Shown here: positions 1 through 5,448 of the stretch, in pieces
How positions within the stretch are numbered: position 1 is the stretch's first letter
Layout of the letters: every line of letters starts with the position of its first letter
From: Bacteroidales bacterium H10
GTDB taxonomy: Bacteria; Bacteroidota; Bacteroidia; Bacteroidales; Muribaculaceae
Assembly (NCBI GenBank): GCA_001701295.1
Contig: DAAV01000051.1
Span: 10,721 to 17,450 of the forward strand
Direction of reading: 5' to 3'
Length of the DNA stretch: 6,730 nucleotides
The notes under the pieces: model-generated
Told to the model about the DNA's origin: nothing
What the model saw: only the letters and a program-made list of their open reading frames with translations
The model's database searches: none
Translations under genes and position numbers: made by a program

Positions 1-11
1 GCAAAACAGCT

Positions 12-81
12 ACTACACACACTACTACACGATAAATTTGTGAACTACACATATATTACACCATGATGTTTGCCGTTACAC
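12..81. repeat. Five ACTACAC-like heptamers downstream of the AlbA_2 gene
   Basis: ACTACAC begins at 12, 24 and 44, and the related ATTACAC and GTTACAC at 55 and 75. Spacings are 12, 20, 11 and 20 bases, close to alternating one and two helical turns. No gene is seen in these 83 bases. The role is unknown; chance in AC-rich sequence is a real alternative. Confidence 0.4.
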
Positions 82-83
82 GT

Positions 84-1484
84 TTAATCCGGCAATTTTG
101 ATAAATACCATAATTTATTTTTAGATACAATTATATTTTCTTGCCCCATCTCTCTAAGTATGTTACGAATCAAATCAGAATTCTGCTCTTTTGTATTACG
201 ACCGGGAAGGGTGCCCTGAAGATATTCAAGGATTGCATCCCGTTTTGCCCCGTCAGCACCTGCATTCTGAATGTATTGCAAAATCATGTGCTTGATTTTA
301 TCACGTTCAAGACCTCTAACTTTCGTATATTGCGGGAGCTGTCTTGAGGCTTTGGCTACACCAAGGGATATGGTGTAGTTGGGGGCCTCTCCCTCAATCA
401 GACCGCGTTTTAGGAGATCTTGTGCTATCTCATCATCAATCCGATGTCCTTTCTGAATGGCATCGAGAGAAATGCAGTCGTGTAGAGTCAGAGTGTCGTT
501 GTTCTTGAGTAGTTTGGTATACCGTTCATTTATGGCATTGCCATAGATGCGGACAGCAACTTCTTTCTTCTCATTGTCAATCTCATAGTCCGGCATCGGG
601 AATCTACGCTCCATCTGTTCGGTAAACATCTTCTTGATTCCTCTGCTCACCGTATCGATCATGTTGAAATGCACCATAGCCTTGCATAGACAGGCGTTGC
701 GGAAGAATCGCTGCGGGCCATTGGTGGCAAGCGCATTTTCCAATGTGCCGGGAATAAATGAGCCACCATTGGCATAATAAAGGAATCTCGGATTCTCAAC
801 AAAGTTTATGCGCTGACGCAGAGTGTAGTCTTGATGGGCTATGCAGTTATGAAGTGCCTCACGGATAGTGTAGTCATCATACTGCTTCATCGTGTCGGGG
901 AACAATGTGCCGCCCGGCATCTCACGCAAGGTCAGATTATGTATCTTGGCAAGAATTTCATCAACAGTCAGGATAAACGGCACGGAGAAATGTTCATAAT
1001 CCACTACATCCTGTTTTTCATCGCGAAGAGTCCATGTAACTTCCGCGACTGCCGGTCGCAGTTTGCTGTCCGAGAACATTTTGCCAAGCAGAATAATGGC
1101 TGCACGAGTAAGCTTGCCATCAACCATCAGCTCGCATTTGTTCAGGAACTCTTCGTCAGACCAGCGGTTTACCTCTTCCGCCGGAATGCGGCTATGCACC
1201 TTCTTGAACATCTTGCGGGCTTTTGCAATCGCAACTTCGTCAAGGTCATCGAGGGTGGCATTGGGGACTATCTCAGCAGACCAGTCAGGAGCCGGAGTCT
1301 GCCGACGGATTTCATCCTGCTTCGACTGGTTGAGCGGTTTGAGGCTTTCTCCATCGCGACCGTATGCAATCCCTTTCCACTTCATCACGATATTTCGCGG
1401 CGAAGCCGGAATCTTGAACATCAGGATGCGTTTGCCGTCAACTTCGACAGGAATAATCTCACGAAATGTCTGACCGTCACTCAT
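84..1484 (-). CDS. AlbA_2 (Schlafen-type) / HATPase_c_4 protein, N-terminally truncated
   Basis: Putative ATP-binding regulator of the widespread AlbA_2-HATPase family, often annotated 'ATP-binding protein' or 'putative transcriptional regulator'. Residues 1-50 match only the second half of an AlbA_2 domain (VDGKRILMFKIPAS, then a G-x-AYGRDGES segment). Residues about 205-290 look like the GHKL-type HATPase_c_4 domain: an N-box-like REALHNCIAHQDY (208-220), a glycine turn ANGGSF (238-243) and an RN motif (262-263) before a helix ending in SRGIKKM. The C-terminus (about 395-460) resembles a winged-helix DNA-binding region. Full-length relatives start some 75 residues earlier with the E-F-K and GG-x-x-x-IG parts of AlbA_2. 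Here the frame is open for 24 more codons (reading SIIGTSYKDGEGALNK and on) and then meets TGA at 1557-1559, with no ATG, GTG or TTG upstream of 1484. No promoter match is visible in the 220 bases upstream. It is probably a remnant, although 466 codons remain intact. Family call is confident; function of the remnant is unknown. Confidence 0.82.
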   Translation of the reverse strand: MSDGQTFREIIPVEVDGKRILMFKIPASPRNIVMKWKGIAYGRDGESLKPLNQSKQDEIRRQTPAPDWSAEIVPNATLDDLDEVAIAKARKMFKKVHSRIPAEEVNRWSDEEFLNKCELMVDGKLTRAAIILLGKMFSDSKLRPAVAEVTWTLRDEKQDVVDYEHFSVPFILTVDEILAKIHNLTLREMPGGTLFPDTMKQYDDYTIREALHNCIAHQDYTLRQRINFVENPRFLYYANGGSFIPGTLENALATNGPQRFFRNACLCKAMVHFNMIDTVSRGIKKMFTEQMERRFPMPDYEIDNEKKEVAVRIYGNAINERYTKLLKNNDTLTLHDCISLDAIQKGHRIDDEIAQDLLKRGLIEGEAPNYTISLGVAKASRQLPQYTKVRGLERDKIKHMILQYIQNAGADGAKRDAILEYLQGTLPGRNTKEQNSDLIRNILREMGQENIIVSKNKLWYLSKLPD

Positions 1485-1707
1485 GTTATTGGAAAGGTCA
1501 TGCTTCAGTTTGTTCAGCGCACCTTCGCCATCCTTGTAAGAAGTGCCTATGATGCTTCACCGAAAATGATTATAAGGACAACGACATGATTCGGTATTAG
1601 CTGGCTGTGGTAAACTACGAGTATCTACCTTTATATTCAGTATAGAGTTTACTGATTCAGGTCAATAAGCTTGATGATCGTTTTCTAACTATTGAGAGGT
1701 ATTGTGG
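1485..1707. other. Junction region between truncated AlbA_2 gene and toxin candidate
   Basis: These 223 bases hold no complete gene. On the minus strand, 1485-1556 continue the AlbA_2 reading frame as plausible protein sequence up to a TGA at 1557-1559. Beyond that (1560-1707) all minus-strand frames I read are interrupted and none gives the missing AlbA_2 front half. No Bacteroidetes-type -7 box (TAnnTTTG) on the minus strand and no strong terminator hairpin were seen. The likely breakpoint of the AlbA_2 gene lies close to 1550-1560. Confidence 0.55.
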
Positions 1708-2064
1708 TTAGTGGCGTTTGGGGAATAGATGATTCAAAATTATTGTTGGTAATGCTACAATATTAGCGGTTGCGGAAGTCCATAGAGCTATAATAACCGC
1801 ATCAGACAATTGCCTTACTTTTGTTGCATCGGGATTTAATAATTCCCATGAATAGCTAATTACGAAATACTCCCACCATAAAAGCACCCCCAATATTACT
1901 AACCCATAAATCCATTTTAGATTTATGTCAGTAGCTTTTTCTCTACGCGCAATTTTCTCCTGTTTCCGTTTAGATTCGCTGTCGATATCATTAAGTGTAG
2001 GCGCAAGCGGTTCGTCAGCATCTGTAACGCCCCATTGTGCTATAGGTGCATCATTTTCGCTCAT
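1708..2064 (-). CDS. Small two-TM membrane protein, candidate toxin of a Panacea-type TA pair
   Basis: 118-residue protein of no recognised family. An acidic N-terminal tail (1-30) leads to a lysine/arginine-rich stretch (KRKQEKIARREK, 32-43), then a first hydrophobic segment at about 51-72 (WIYGLVILGVLLWWEYFVIS), a short polar loop, and a second at about 87-114 (AVIIALWTSATANIVALP) ending in PKRH. The basic residues before the first and after the second segment predict both termini in the cytoplasm. The start ATG shares one base with the TAA of the upstream antitoxin-like gene (TAATG), so translation is probably coupled. Panacea antitoxins are known to pair with very diverse toxins, including small membrane-acting ones; on that precedent and on position I infer that this is the toxin, acting on the inner membrane. 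The sequence alone does not prove toxicity; it could be an accessory membrane partner. Confidence 0.7.
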   Translation of the reverse strand: MSENDAPIAQWGVTDADEPLAPTLNDIDSESKRKQEKIARREKATDINLKWIYGLVILGVLLWWEYFVISYSWELLNPDATKVRQLSDAVIIALWTSATANIVALPTIILNHLFPKRH

Positions 2065-2570
2065 TACGCTTGTTGTGTTACGTTAATCATTTGGGAGAAA
2101 TACTCATAGATATATGCGTCTGGGATTTCGTTGCCCCACTTAAAATTAGGCATATGAGTGGTTTCTTCCCAAGCAGAATTGGGACGATGAGACCATGCGG
2201 TAAGTTGTCCAGCGGTCTTGTCTCCAAACCCCTCAAACACAAACTGAATAATGCTTTTAAGATATTCGTCATCCTTTACTTCTGACAGCAATGGATAATC
2301 CATTGTTATGTTGGGAATATCTGCTTTAAGCAATTTATTGCGTGTTGTGGGGAATACAGGACCATACGGCCATGCTTGTGGATGCTCACCGCAGAGACGG
2401 TTTTTGCCAATAACAAGGTTAGCTCCATATGCAATGTATAGGAGCTTTTGCGCCTTCGTAAGATTGATTGAAAACTTGTGCAAGTTCGCCCAAGCTACTA
2501 TGAAGAACGCAACCACAACACTATTATAGCGGTAGGTGTCGCTGAACATATCGTTGGAATTTACAGTCAT
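2064..2570 (-). CDS. Panacea-domain (SocA-like, DUF4065) antitoxin candidate
   Basis: 168 residues, almost entirely one Panacea/DUF4065 domain, the family that includes the SocA antitoxin and GepA-like phage-encoded proteins. Visible hallmarks are LTKAQKLLYIAYGANL (37-52), matching the family's L-x-K-x-QKLLY helix, then CGEHPQAWPYGPVFP (60-74), matching its 'AW-x-YGPV' motif, and further on GFGDKTAGQLTAWSH (114-128) before a W-E pair, corresponding to the 'L-x-x-x-TH-x-x-x-x-W' part. In characterised Panacea systems this domain neutralises a toxin encoded next door. Here the gene comes first and overlaps the membrane-protein gene by one base, the usual antitoxin-toxin order. A Bacteroidetes promoter (TTTG-N20-TAATTTTG) ends 38 bases upstream of the ATG and a perfect palindrome covers its -33 element, which fits autorepression, although no separate DNA-binding domain is obvious. 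Family confident; antitoxin role inferred. Confidence 0.86.
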   Translation of the reverse strand: MTVNSNDMFSDTYRYNSVVVAFFIVAWANLHKFSINLTKAQKLLYIAYGANLVIGKNRLCGEHPQAWPYGPVFPTTRNKLLKADIPNITMDYPLLSEVKDDEYLKSIIQFVFEGFGDKTAGQLTAWSHRPNSAWEETTHMPNFKWGNEIPDAYIYEYFSQMINVTQQA

Positions 2571-2607
2571 AACGCTTTTGCGATGTTACAAGTTTACCTT
2601 TCAAATG

Positions 2608-2639
2608 CAAAATTAGCTCAAAAAGTTGGCATATCCAAA
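2608..2639 (-). promoter_or_regulatory. Bacteroidetes-type promoter of the Panacea TA pair
   Basis: Read on the minus strand, TTTG (2639-2636) is followed after 20 nt by TAATTTTG (2615-2608). This matches the Bacteroidetes primary sigma consensus (TTTG at about -33, TAnnTTTG at about -7). Transcription would begin near 2601, leaving a leader of about 30 nt before the ATG at 2570. No Shine-Dalgarno sequence is present, as is usual in this phylum. Confidence 0.7.
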
Positions 2640-2650
2640 CGTTTGGCATA
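2626..2650. promoter_or_regulatory. Operator-like palindrome over the TA promoter
   Basis: A perfect 12-bp palindrome, CCAAACGTTTGG, occupies 2635-2646 and overlaps the -33 TTTG element. It lies within two direct copies of TTGGCATA (2626-2633 and 2643-2650), and TTGG (2626-2629) also pairs with CCAA (2635-2638) across CATAT. Overlapping dyads on a promoter core are typical of autoregulated toxin-antitoxin operons. The regulator is unknown; the upstream antitoxin-like protein is the obvious candidate. Confidence 0.55.
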
Positions 2651-2693
2651 CTGAAATATTACTGAAATGTTAGTGCCTACTCTCCCTACTCTC
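2650..2693. repeat. Two adjacent short tandem repeats upstream of the TA promoter
   Basis: ACTGAAATATT (2650-2660) is followed directly by ACTGAAATGTT (2661-2671), 10 of 11 bases identical. Five bases later CCTACTCTC occurs twice in perfect tandem (2676-2684 and 2685-2693). The first pair has a period of about one helical turn and lies just upstream of the -33 element, so a protein-binding role is possible. Simple slippage duplications are the alternative. Confidence 0.6.
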
Positions 2694-2762
2694 AACAAGC
2701 AAAAAATATTCTCGAAAACAATTCGCTTTTTGATGCGTTCTACTCAGGGTTACAATCAAAAA

Positions 2763-2853
2763 CGGTCGGATTACGCCTAATCAACACACATTCGACCGCA
2801 ATTTCGGTCGGATGCGATAAAACCGGTCGGATTATGGCTATTTTCGGTCGGAT
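2763..2853. repeat. Four copies of CGGTCGGAT in an A-B-A-B arrangement
   Basis: CGGTCGGAT begins at 2763, 2805, 2824 and 2845. Copies 1 and 3 share a longer form (CGGTCGGATTAyGsCTA), and copies 2 and 4 share another (TTTCGGTCGGATGsG). One inverted partner, CGACCG at 2793-2798, faces copy 2 and could form a 6-8 bp hairpin around CAATTT. Spacings of 42, 19 and 21 bases are too irregular for CRISPR. The role is unknown. Confidence 0.75.
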
Positions 2854-2877
2854 GGGCTTGAAAACAACTCCAAGCCC
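2854..2877. repeat. Inverted repeat GGGCTTG / CAAGCCC
   Basis: Perfect 7-bp arms (2854-2860 and 2871-2877) flank a 10-base loop and directly follow the last CGGTCGGAT copy. No T-run follows on either strand, so it is not a standard intrinsic terminator. It could be a structural part of the surrounding repeat element. Confidence 0.55.
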
Positions 2878-2988
2878 GATTCGTCTAATAGAGCCGGTTC
2901 CAGTAAAAAGTTGGTGCCGAAATTCGCTGTATGAGGTAGGGATTGAAGCCGGATGGTCGAAACAAAAGGCTCGATTTACGAAAGCCCG

Positions 2989-3001
2989 GCGGCAGAGCCG
3001 C
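2989..3001. repeat. Small GC-rich hairpin just downstream of the 3009-3872 gene
   Basis: GCGGC (2989-2993) and GCCGC (2997-3001) form a 5-bp stem with a 3-base loop, eight bases beyond the stop codon of the minus-strand gene. The only T-rich stretch follows some 20 bases later on the minus strand. It might end or stabilise that transcript, but as a terminator it is weak. Confidence 0.3.
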
Positions 3002-3008
3002 AACGCCC

Positions 3009-3872
3009 TCAATCGTTTATAATCTCGTTCCCATCGGCTCTTTCATCTTCAATTATAGCGTTTCTGTGATAACCATGCCGCACAAATGGGTCTACAAAAA
3101 TAAGCTCCTTGTACCATTCTCCAAACTCATTTTTCTTATTTTGCATACGCCAAAAACCACGGACATAAATATCATTGTCATTGACTATCGTTCTAAACCA
3201 TCGAGAATCCATGACAATTATCTCTTGGCCTAATAGGTTGATTACTTTTTTCTTTTCAACGTATTCAAGTGGAGTACCGTCAATCTCTGTGAATTTTCCT
3301 TGCGGAACAACTACTGTTTCGACTTTAACATACTTCTTGACGGCTACATAAGAAGATATGAAATTAGCATAAGATGCGATAAATTGTTGACGTTGTTCTA
3401 ATGTCCCACTGAAAAGGCTATTGTCAGCTATTAGGGATTGAGGCATACCAACGCCTATTTCTTTAGTGCTGACATTGCAAGAATAAAAATTGAAAATGCT
3501 TTTACCGTCATGTTCGGTAAAGCACCAAAGGTGCAATTCATTACCACCAAAGCCATAAACTATCGTTTCATTCTTCCTAATAAGGAGTATCCCACATTCC
3601 TCGGATTTGCTAAATTCTTCATATAGGTCAGGCATTATCTTGTCAAAGGATTTATGGCTCTTAAACATAATATCCGCAAATGAGGGCATAACCATTTCAG
3701 GCAATCCCCAATTAGGACATTGTAAGCGTATATCGTTCAAATGACCGAGATAAGAGAATAGCAAATCTCTGTTAATCGGAATTGAGACATTTGGCAACAA
3801 AATATTCTTGGCCCTCTTAGTATCTTTAGGATTAAGCAGCCAAGTAATAATAGGACGTTCCTTAATAATCAT
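3009..3872 (-). CDS. Hypothetical protein with aromatic C-terminal 'RGFWRMQ ... RHGYHR' region
   Basis: I do not recognise this 287-residue protein. It has no signal peptide and no membrane segment. The N-terminal half is rich in hydrophobic and aromatic residues (for example PNWGLPEMVMPSFADIMF, 53-70). A central part (95-125) reads like alternating beta strands (GILLIRKNETIVYGFGG, then LHLWCF). The C-terminal region is the most distinctive: DSRWFRTIV (222-230), RGFWRMQ (238-244) and LIFVDPFVRHGYHR (257-270), a W/H/R-rich pattern that I have the impression recurs in uncharacterised Bacteroidales and phage-associated proteins. ATG at 3872 leaves 11 nt after the stop of the preceding gene. An earlier ATG at 3929 would give 306 residues and a 46-base overlap and cannot be excluded. 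It is the last gene of the run that starts at 4494, and its codons are visibly more AT-rich than those of the methyltransferase. Confidence 0.75.
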   Translation of the reverse strand: MIIKERPIITWLLNPKDTKRAKNILLPNVSIPINRDLLFSYLGHLNDIRLQCPNWGLPEMVMPSFADIMFKSHKSFDKIMPDLYEEFSKSEECGILLIRKNETIVYGFGGNELHLWCFTEHDGKSIFNFYSCNVSTKEIGVGMPQSLIADNSLFSGTLEQRQQFIASYANFISSYVAVKKYVKVETVVVPQGKFTEIDGTPLEYVEKKKVINLLGQEIIVMDSRWFRTIVNDNDIYVRGFWRMQNKKNEFGEWYKELIFVDPFVRHGYHRNAIIEDERADGNEIIND

Positions 3873-3883
3873 AAAATCAGGGG

Positions 3884-4327
3884 TTAATAAATCTGTCTTA
3901 TCCACATTTCGGAAGACTGTGTACCCCATTGTACATGCCAATTCCTTCCGGTAGCTTTATCCAATAATATAAATTGATACATGTTCTTAGTCGGATATAA
4001 TTCAAAAGAATTAAGCCCATTGTACCAAGAAAGATCTGTGTCATTCAAGGTCGCAGAAAATTCATCCTTAGATTTGAGTGACCATTGTATTAACTCAAGT
4101 TTCCCTGTTTGTGTATCTAATTTAATTAAAATATATATATTTTCAGTTGGATATATCTTGTAACGTTCAGATATGTTTTGTTTCATCTTCATAGTTACAA
4201 GTTCTCTCATAAGTTCAGCGGTACGAACTGAGATGGAATCATTAGGAGAACTGGGGATGGAATCAGTCTGTGCTTTACCTGTCATGAATAGCGGTAAAAG
4301 TAAAAGGATTAGAATAAGGCGTCTCAT
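3884..4327 (-). CDS. Secreted protein with two YPT-x-N / LD-x-x-TG / QW repeats
   Basis: 147 residues. A classic signal peptide (RR followed by LILILLLLPLFMTGKAQ) predicts cleavage after Ala19, just before Gln20, a common Bacteroidetes site; there is no lipobox cysteine, so a soluble periplasmic or secreted protein is expected. Two 28-residue repeats follow: 55-82 (RYKIYPTENIYILIKLD, ending in QW) and 107-134 (SFELYPTKNMYQFILLD, ending in QW), with the shared pattern YPT-x-N-x-Y-x-x-I-x-LD-x-x-TG ending in QW. I associate this pattern with small secreted proteins of gut Bacteroidales, whose function is not known to me. The gene begins 14 nt after the acidic small protein and ends 11 nt before the next, so the three are probably co-transcribed. 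An exported protein beside an R-M system is unexpected and argues for a separate role. Confidence 0.85.
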   Translation of the reverse strand: MRRLILILLLLPLFMTGKAQTDSIPSSPNDSISVRTAELMRELVTMKMKQNISERYKIYPTENIYILIKLDTQTGKLELIQWSLKSKDEFSATLNDTDLSWYNGLNSFELYPTKNMYQFILLDKATGRNWHVQWGTQSSEMWIRQIY

Positions 4328-4341
4328 AATTAATAATTATA

Positions 4342-4494
4342 TTAGTCCCAATCGTTAAGGTTGTCTATATATTCATCGAGGTTGTCTCCGTCGAAAACAT
4401 CGGGGGAGCCGGTGTTTTCGTAATTGTCGAAGTCAACCCACATATCATGTTCGGTATTGCCGTTGTATGTTCCTAATTCGTTGTACACGTCCAT
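4342..4494 (-). CDS. Very acidic 50-residue protein
   Basis: A small protein starting at ATG 4494 (MDVYNELGTYNGNTEHDMWV and on). By my count 15 of its 50 residues are Asp or Glu, and there is no Lys or Arg, with many Asn and aromatic residues; its C-terminus repeats a D-N-L pattern (GDNLDEYIDNLNDWD). There is no signal peptide or membrane segment. A TTG ten codons upstream would extend it to 60 residues, but it lies inside the -7 box of the promoter described here, so ATG 4494 is preferred. It is placed 32 nt after the endonuclease gene and 14 nt before the secreted-protein gene. Strong negative charge next to DNA-acting enzymes recalls DNA-mimic anti-restriction proteins, but this is only an analogy, and a partner or chaperone for the neighbouring genes is equally possible. 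Reality of the gene rests on spacing, promoter and uniform composition. Confidence 0.6.
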   Translation of the reverse strand: MDVYNELGTYNGNTEHDMWVDFDNYENTGSPDVFDGDNLDEYIDNLNDWD

Positions 4495-4521
4495 TATGAA
4501 TAATGAGATTGAGGATCGTAG

Positions 4522-4554
4522 CAAACTTATTCCTGATAACGTTCCGGGTACAAA
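4522..4554 (-). promoter_or_regulatory. Bacteroidetes-type promoter at the end of the endonuclease gene
   Basis: On the minus strand TTTG (4554-4551) is followed after 21 nt by TAAGTTTG (4529-4522), a full match to TTTG-N19..21-TAnnTTTG. The -7 box includes the TAA stop codon of the endonuclease gene. Initiation near 4515 would give a leader of about 20 nt before ATG 4494. It would drive the acidic protein, the secreted protein and the 287-residue protein separately from the R-M genes. Confidence 0.6.
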
Positions 4555-5447
4555 GTCCGTGAAATTGCTTCTTTATATACATTCCCTTCGGGAAGATTGA
4601 GAGAAGAAAAAGCCTCTTGAACCTTGTACACTGTTGTACAATGTTCCTCAACAATACCCAATGGGGTGATCTCGCCATCTCTTTGCTCCTTGATAGCATC
4701 ATAGGCTATGAAGTTTATAGATGCCGGTTGACTTGGGAATTTAGGCAACTTCTCCGTTCCACCAAGCCTATCAAGTATTCTTTGGTATACAGGTTTGGGA
4801 CAAACGAGATATAGACCGCTTCTACAAAGGTCTTCGCGCTGTAATACTTGGCCTTTGTATATGATTTGTGGGATAATCCTCTTTGACACGTTTTCCCAGT
4901 TAAGACCTGCTGTATCGCTAACGACTTCGCGACTTTCAGCAAGTATCTGCTGAGCTTTGCCATAGCTTCCCGTGGTGTCAATAGTTTGTACTTCGATTGC
5001 TGTAAGTTCGGCAAGTTCACCATTACCATCCAAACGAGCAAGCACCCAATCGACAAAATAAGATCCCATTCCTTTCCTTTGGGGAAGTCTCAATTCGCCG
5101 CCCCAGCCTTTACCGAAAACTGCGATAGCTCCGCCTTCTTTTTTAGCTTTCTCTACAGCAACGCGGCCGGCATATAGGTTGAGTTGTTGGTGGAAAGCCT
5201 TTTGCGCAATGAGATGTAGCATTTTATAGTTATCGGCATATAGTCTGATGGGGCAACAGATCACATTGGGAGAGCCTTCCGTTTTCTGTCTAATCGCGCA
5301 TACGCCGGATATTATCTTTTCTCTTGCCAGTGTTTTAACACAGAAACTGCCAAGGAAAGGACAATTTTTCCTCGATGCAGTCGTAAGTGCTGCCTTAGAT
5401 TTATCAGAGGCCGCATATCCAAAAAATTCTGCTATATATCCTGCCAT
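4527..5447 (-). CDS. NotI-family type II restriction endonuclease
   Basis: 306 residues, matching the NotI restriction endonuclease family (PF12183). It opens with YIAEFFGY, nearly the FIAEFFGH of NotI. Four cysteines in the family's metal-binding arrangement follow: Cys29 (NCPFL), Cys36 (CVK), Cys50 (SGVC) and Cys65 (CCPIR), which in NotI hold a structural iron. The PD-(D/E)xK-type core is intact: GGELRLP (116-122), Asp133 in VDW, then Glu152 and Gln154 in AIEVQTID, followed by GSY, equivalent to NotI's Asp160, Glu182 and Gln184. It is shorter than NotI (383 residues as I recall), mostly in the C-terminal half, so its target may differ. The ATG lies one nucleotide after the methyltransferase stop, giving tight coupling in the protective order of methylase first. 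It should cut unmethylated incoming DNA in the cytoplasm. No residue required for catalysis appears to be missing. Confidence 0.92.
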   Translation of the reverse strand: MAGYIAEFFGYAASDKSKAALTTASRKNCPFLGSFCVKTLAREKIISGVCAIRQKTEGSPNVICCPIRLYADNYKMLHLIAQKAFHQQLNLYAGRVAVEKAKKEGGAIAVFGKGWGGELRLPQRKGMGSYFVDWVLARLDGNGELAELTAIEVQTIDTTGSYGKAQQILAESREVVSDTAGLNWENVSKRIIPQIIYKGQVLQREDLCRSGLYLVCPKPVYQRILDRLGGTEKLPKFPSQPASINFIAYDAIKEQRDGEITPLGIVEEHCTTVYKVQEAFSSLNLPEGNVYKEAISRTLYPERYQE

Positions 5448-5448
5448 A

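Larger units (their letters stand above)
2571..3008. other. 438-base intergenic region, repeat-rich, no convincing gene
   Basis: The part next to the antitoxin gene (2571-2693) is AT-rich and regulatory in look. The part from about 2755 to 3008 is visibly richer in G+C than the genes on either side and contains four CGGTCGGAT copies and at least two small hairpins. Open frames of 60-90 codons exist on both strands (for example 2740-3012 minus and 2834-3022 plus), but they overlap each other, carry the repeats inside them, and neither resembles a known protein. Repeats, hairpins and a composition shift between two operons suggest a non-coding or dispersed element. I have no evidence for an RNA gene. 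Confidence 0.55.

Noticed and set aside
831..1589. 252-codon plus-strand open frame
   Set aside because: It lies antisense to the well-supported AlbA_2/HATPase gene and its product has no recognisable motif, so it is a reading-frame shadow.
1485..1620. Simple frameshift as the cause of the AlbA_2 truncation
   Set aside because: None of the three minus-strand frames upstream of the TGA shows the AlbA_2 front half, so sequence is missing rather than shifted.
2763..2853. Possible CRISPR array
   Set aside because: The repeat unit is only 9 bases, spacings are irregular (42, 19, 21) and no cas gene is near.
2854..2877. Intrinsic terminator at the GGGCTTG/CAAGCCC hairpin
   Set aside because: No T-run follows the stem on either strand.
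2740..3022. Opposed 90-codon (minus) and 62-codon (plus) open frames in the intergenic region
   Set aside because: They overlap each other, contain the CGGTCGGAT repeats, lack promoter signals and resemble no known protein.
4495..4524. TTG start at 4524 for the acidic protein
   Set aside because: It falls within the predicted -7 promoter box, upstream of the expected transcription start; the ATG at 4494 is simpler.
5163..5170. NotI recognition site inside the endonuclease gene
   Set aside because: The sequence is GCGGCCGG, one base away from GCGGCCGC, and no exact site was found in the window.
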